From Avichristensenella sp031550455 (GTDB lineage: Bacteria > Bacillota > Clostridia > Christensenellales > Aristaeellaceae), in the NCBI GenBank assembly GCA_031550455.1, contig JAVBOQ010000312.1, positions 1 through 13,902 of the forward strand: DNA of 13,902 nt. The letters run 5' to 3'. A model generated the notes under the pieces. That model saw only the letters and a list, made by a program, of their open reading frames with translations, was not told the DNA's origin and made no database searches. The position numbers were made by a program, and so were the translations under genes. Of this stretch, positions 12,851 to 13,902 are shown piece by piece (positions within the stretch are counted from its first letter, which is position 1; every line of letters starts with the position of its first letter).

Positions 12851-13846
12851 CTACCGACGAACCAGATACGCCGTAACCTCGCTCCGATTATGGAAAAGCT
12901 GGCGCATGCCGACGATTTCGTACGCGTCCTTGAGGATCTCCTTCGCCTGTCCGATCCTCTGCGCCCACTCTTCCGGCTTTTCCGGCAGTTTCAATGTCAT
13001 GATCGCCACGCCGCCGCGCTTTAAGCAATGCGCGCCTTCCGCCATCAGCGCGGCCGACTGCGCGGTGTCCATTTTCATGTCGTTGACCATCACGTCGCAC
13101 GGCTGCGGCTTTCGGAAATACGCCTGCGCCGTCCCACGGTAGTGCGTGACGCGCCTGTCCTTTGAAAGCCGGGCGTCAAGCTCCGCCGGGTCGACCGCGA
13201 CGACGTACTGGCCGTGCCGGCGGAGGATGCGTGTCCAGCCGCCCGGCGCGGCCCCGAGATCCAGCGCGCGACCGCCGTCCGCGAGCGCCACGCCGAACGT
13301 CTCGATCGCTTCAAGCAGCTTGAACTCCGCGCGGCTGATCTGCGTCTCTTCCCATTTGTAGCGACGTGCGCCGCCCGCCCAGTCGCTTAAGTTCTCCGCG
13401 ACGTCGGATATGCCGATCCAGCCCGCGCCTTCGGCCAGCGTCACGGATACGGCCTGCGCGGGCTTTTTGACATCCAGCAGCGCGCCCGCGGCCTCCGCGG
13501 CCTCGGAAAGCGCGGTGTTGACGTCAAACCGCTTGTAGGCGGGCTGGTATCCTTCCGCGATGCGCGTCTGCACCGAAAAACCCGCGCCAGCGCGAAGCCG
13601 CGGCAAAAGCGGCAGCAGCGCGGCCCGCAAAGCGCCGATGTCCGACGCCTCTCCGGTCAGCGGAATCTCCGCGTCGGCGGGACAAAAATGACGCAAAAAG
13701 ACCGGGTTGTCCGGTCTTTTCATGTCCGCGCAAAGCGCGACGCCCGGCTCCAGCCGCCGCAAAACGCGCGGGTTGCCCGCTTCTTCGAGCGCGAGGGCGA
13801 ACGCATCCGCCTGCGCGGTGAGGATGTGGTACATGTTTGTGTGCAT
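12851..13846 (-). CDS. RlmM/FtsJ-type rRNA 2'-O-ribose methyltransferase
   Basis: This 331-residue protein looks like a SAM-dependent 2'-O-ribose methyltransferase of the FtsJ/RrmJ superfamily, closest in layout to RlmM (YgdE), which modifies 23S rRNA. The N-terminal 110 residues resemble a divergent THUMP-like RNA-binding part. The SAM-binding motif is 'LDLGAAPGGW' (195-204). The catalytic K-D-K-E set is complete: K176 in 'SRAEFKLLE', D256 in 'VNDMKMD', K286 in 'TLKLP' and E323 in 'NRSEVTAYL'. The ATG at 13846 and a second ATG four codons in both lack a Shine-Dalgarno sequence, and no -10 is evident in the 56 bases before the window edge. That short upstream stretch contains the second palindrome element. 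The exact target base is not determined. Confidence 0.88.
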   Translation of the reverse strand: MHTNMYHILTAQADAFALALEEAGNPRVLRRLEPGVALCADMKRPDNPVFLRHFCPADAEIPLTGEASDIGALRAALLPLLPRLRAGAGFSVQTRIAEGYQPAYKRFDVNTALSEAAEAAGALLDVKKPAQAVSVTLAEGAGWIGISDVAENLSDWAGGARRYKWEETQISRAEFKLLEAIETFGVALADGGRALDLGAAPGGWTRILRRHGQYVVAVDPAELDARLSKDRRVTHYRGTAQAYFRKPQPCDVMVNDMKMDTAQSAALMAEGAHCLKRGGVAIMTLKLPEKPEEWAQRIGQAKEILKDAYEIVGMRQLFHNRSEVTAYLVRR

Positions 13847-13872
13847 CGGAGGGGTGCCACGGGGAAAAATCA

Positions 13873-13900
13873 GGGGACGCCAAAGGGCTCTGCCCTTTGG
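13873..13900. repeat. GGGGACGC-palindrome element, copy 2
   Basis: GGGGACGC (13873-13880) runs into a 9-bp perfect stem, CCAAAGGGC (13880-13888) and GCCCTTTGG (13892-13900), with loop TCT, the complement of the AGA loop in copy 1. It lies 27-54 bases upstream of the methyltransferase start, at the window edge, and may continue beyond it. Confidence 0.55.
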
Positions 13901-13902
13901 AA

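Noticed and set aside
12722..13024. 100-codon open frame after the second MATE gene
   Set aside because: It starts without ATG or ribosome site, crosses the terminator region and runs antisense into the methyltransferase gene.

Overview
The window is GC-rich (clearly above half G+C by eye) with Firmicutes-style signals: strong AGGAGG-type ribosome sites, TTGACA/TATAAT-type promoters, U-tract terminators, a LytTR response regulator, two MATE exporters and no outer-membrane proteins. This suggests a high-GC Clostridia-type anaerobe, perhaps from a gut. That placement is inference. No tRNA, rRNA, transposase, phage gene or CRISPR array was seen.

Layout. 1-344: no credible gene, but five near-perfect hairpins in under 200 bases. 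345-1998 (+): a two-gene unit, a CxxGKDR-type protein phosphatase and a family-8 glycosyltransferase. 1982-2764 (-): a TauE/SafE permease with a consensus promoter, converging on the glycosyltransferase with a 17-base overlap. 2851-3609 (-): a LytTR response regulator with its own promoter and no histidine kinase in view. 3689-7077 (-): four secreted proteins in one probable operon, called here, in transcription order, A', B', B and A. 7340-10145 (-): a class-C-beta-lactamase-fold serine hydrolase followed by a MATE exporter and a terminator. 10325-11224 (+): an SPFH/prohibitin-like membrane protein with a promoter and a terminator. 11323-12708 (+): a second MATE exporter that looks leaderless. 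12851-13846 (-): an FtsJ/RlmM-type 2'-O-ribose methyltransferase.

The most interesting part is the secreted quartet. A' and A are both 309 residues long, share an internally duplicated beta-rich module with a 'LPxGxxLPxGxY' signature, and occupy the two ends of the operon. B' and B share a different C-terminal domain and occupy the middle. The order is therefore mirrored (A'-B'-B-A), not a simple tandem copy. None has an LPxTG motif or other recognised anchor. A LytTR regulator lies directly downstream, and a direct repeat with a 20-base period overlaps the -35 position of the only promoter candidate upstream of A'. This is consistent with a regulated extracellular or surface assembly. I do not recognise a named family for any of the four, and the idea that they assemble is inference.

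Secondary points of interest are the hairpin cluster at the left end, a repeat family (GGGGACGC followed by a 9-bp palindrome with a 3-base loop) seen at 11238-11266 and again at the right edge, and the leaderless MATE gene whose -35 region would lie in the preceding terminator.
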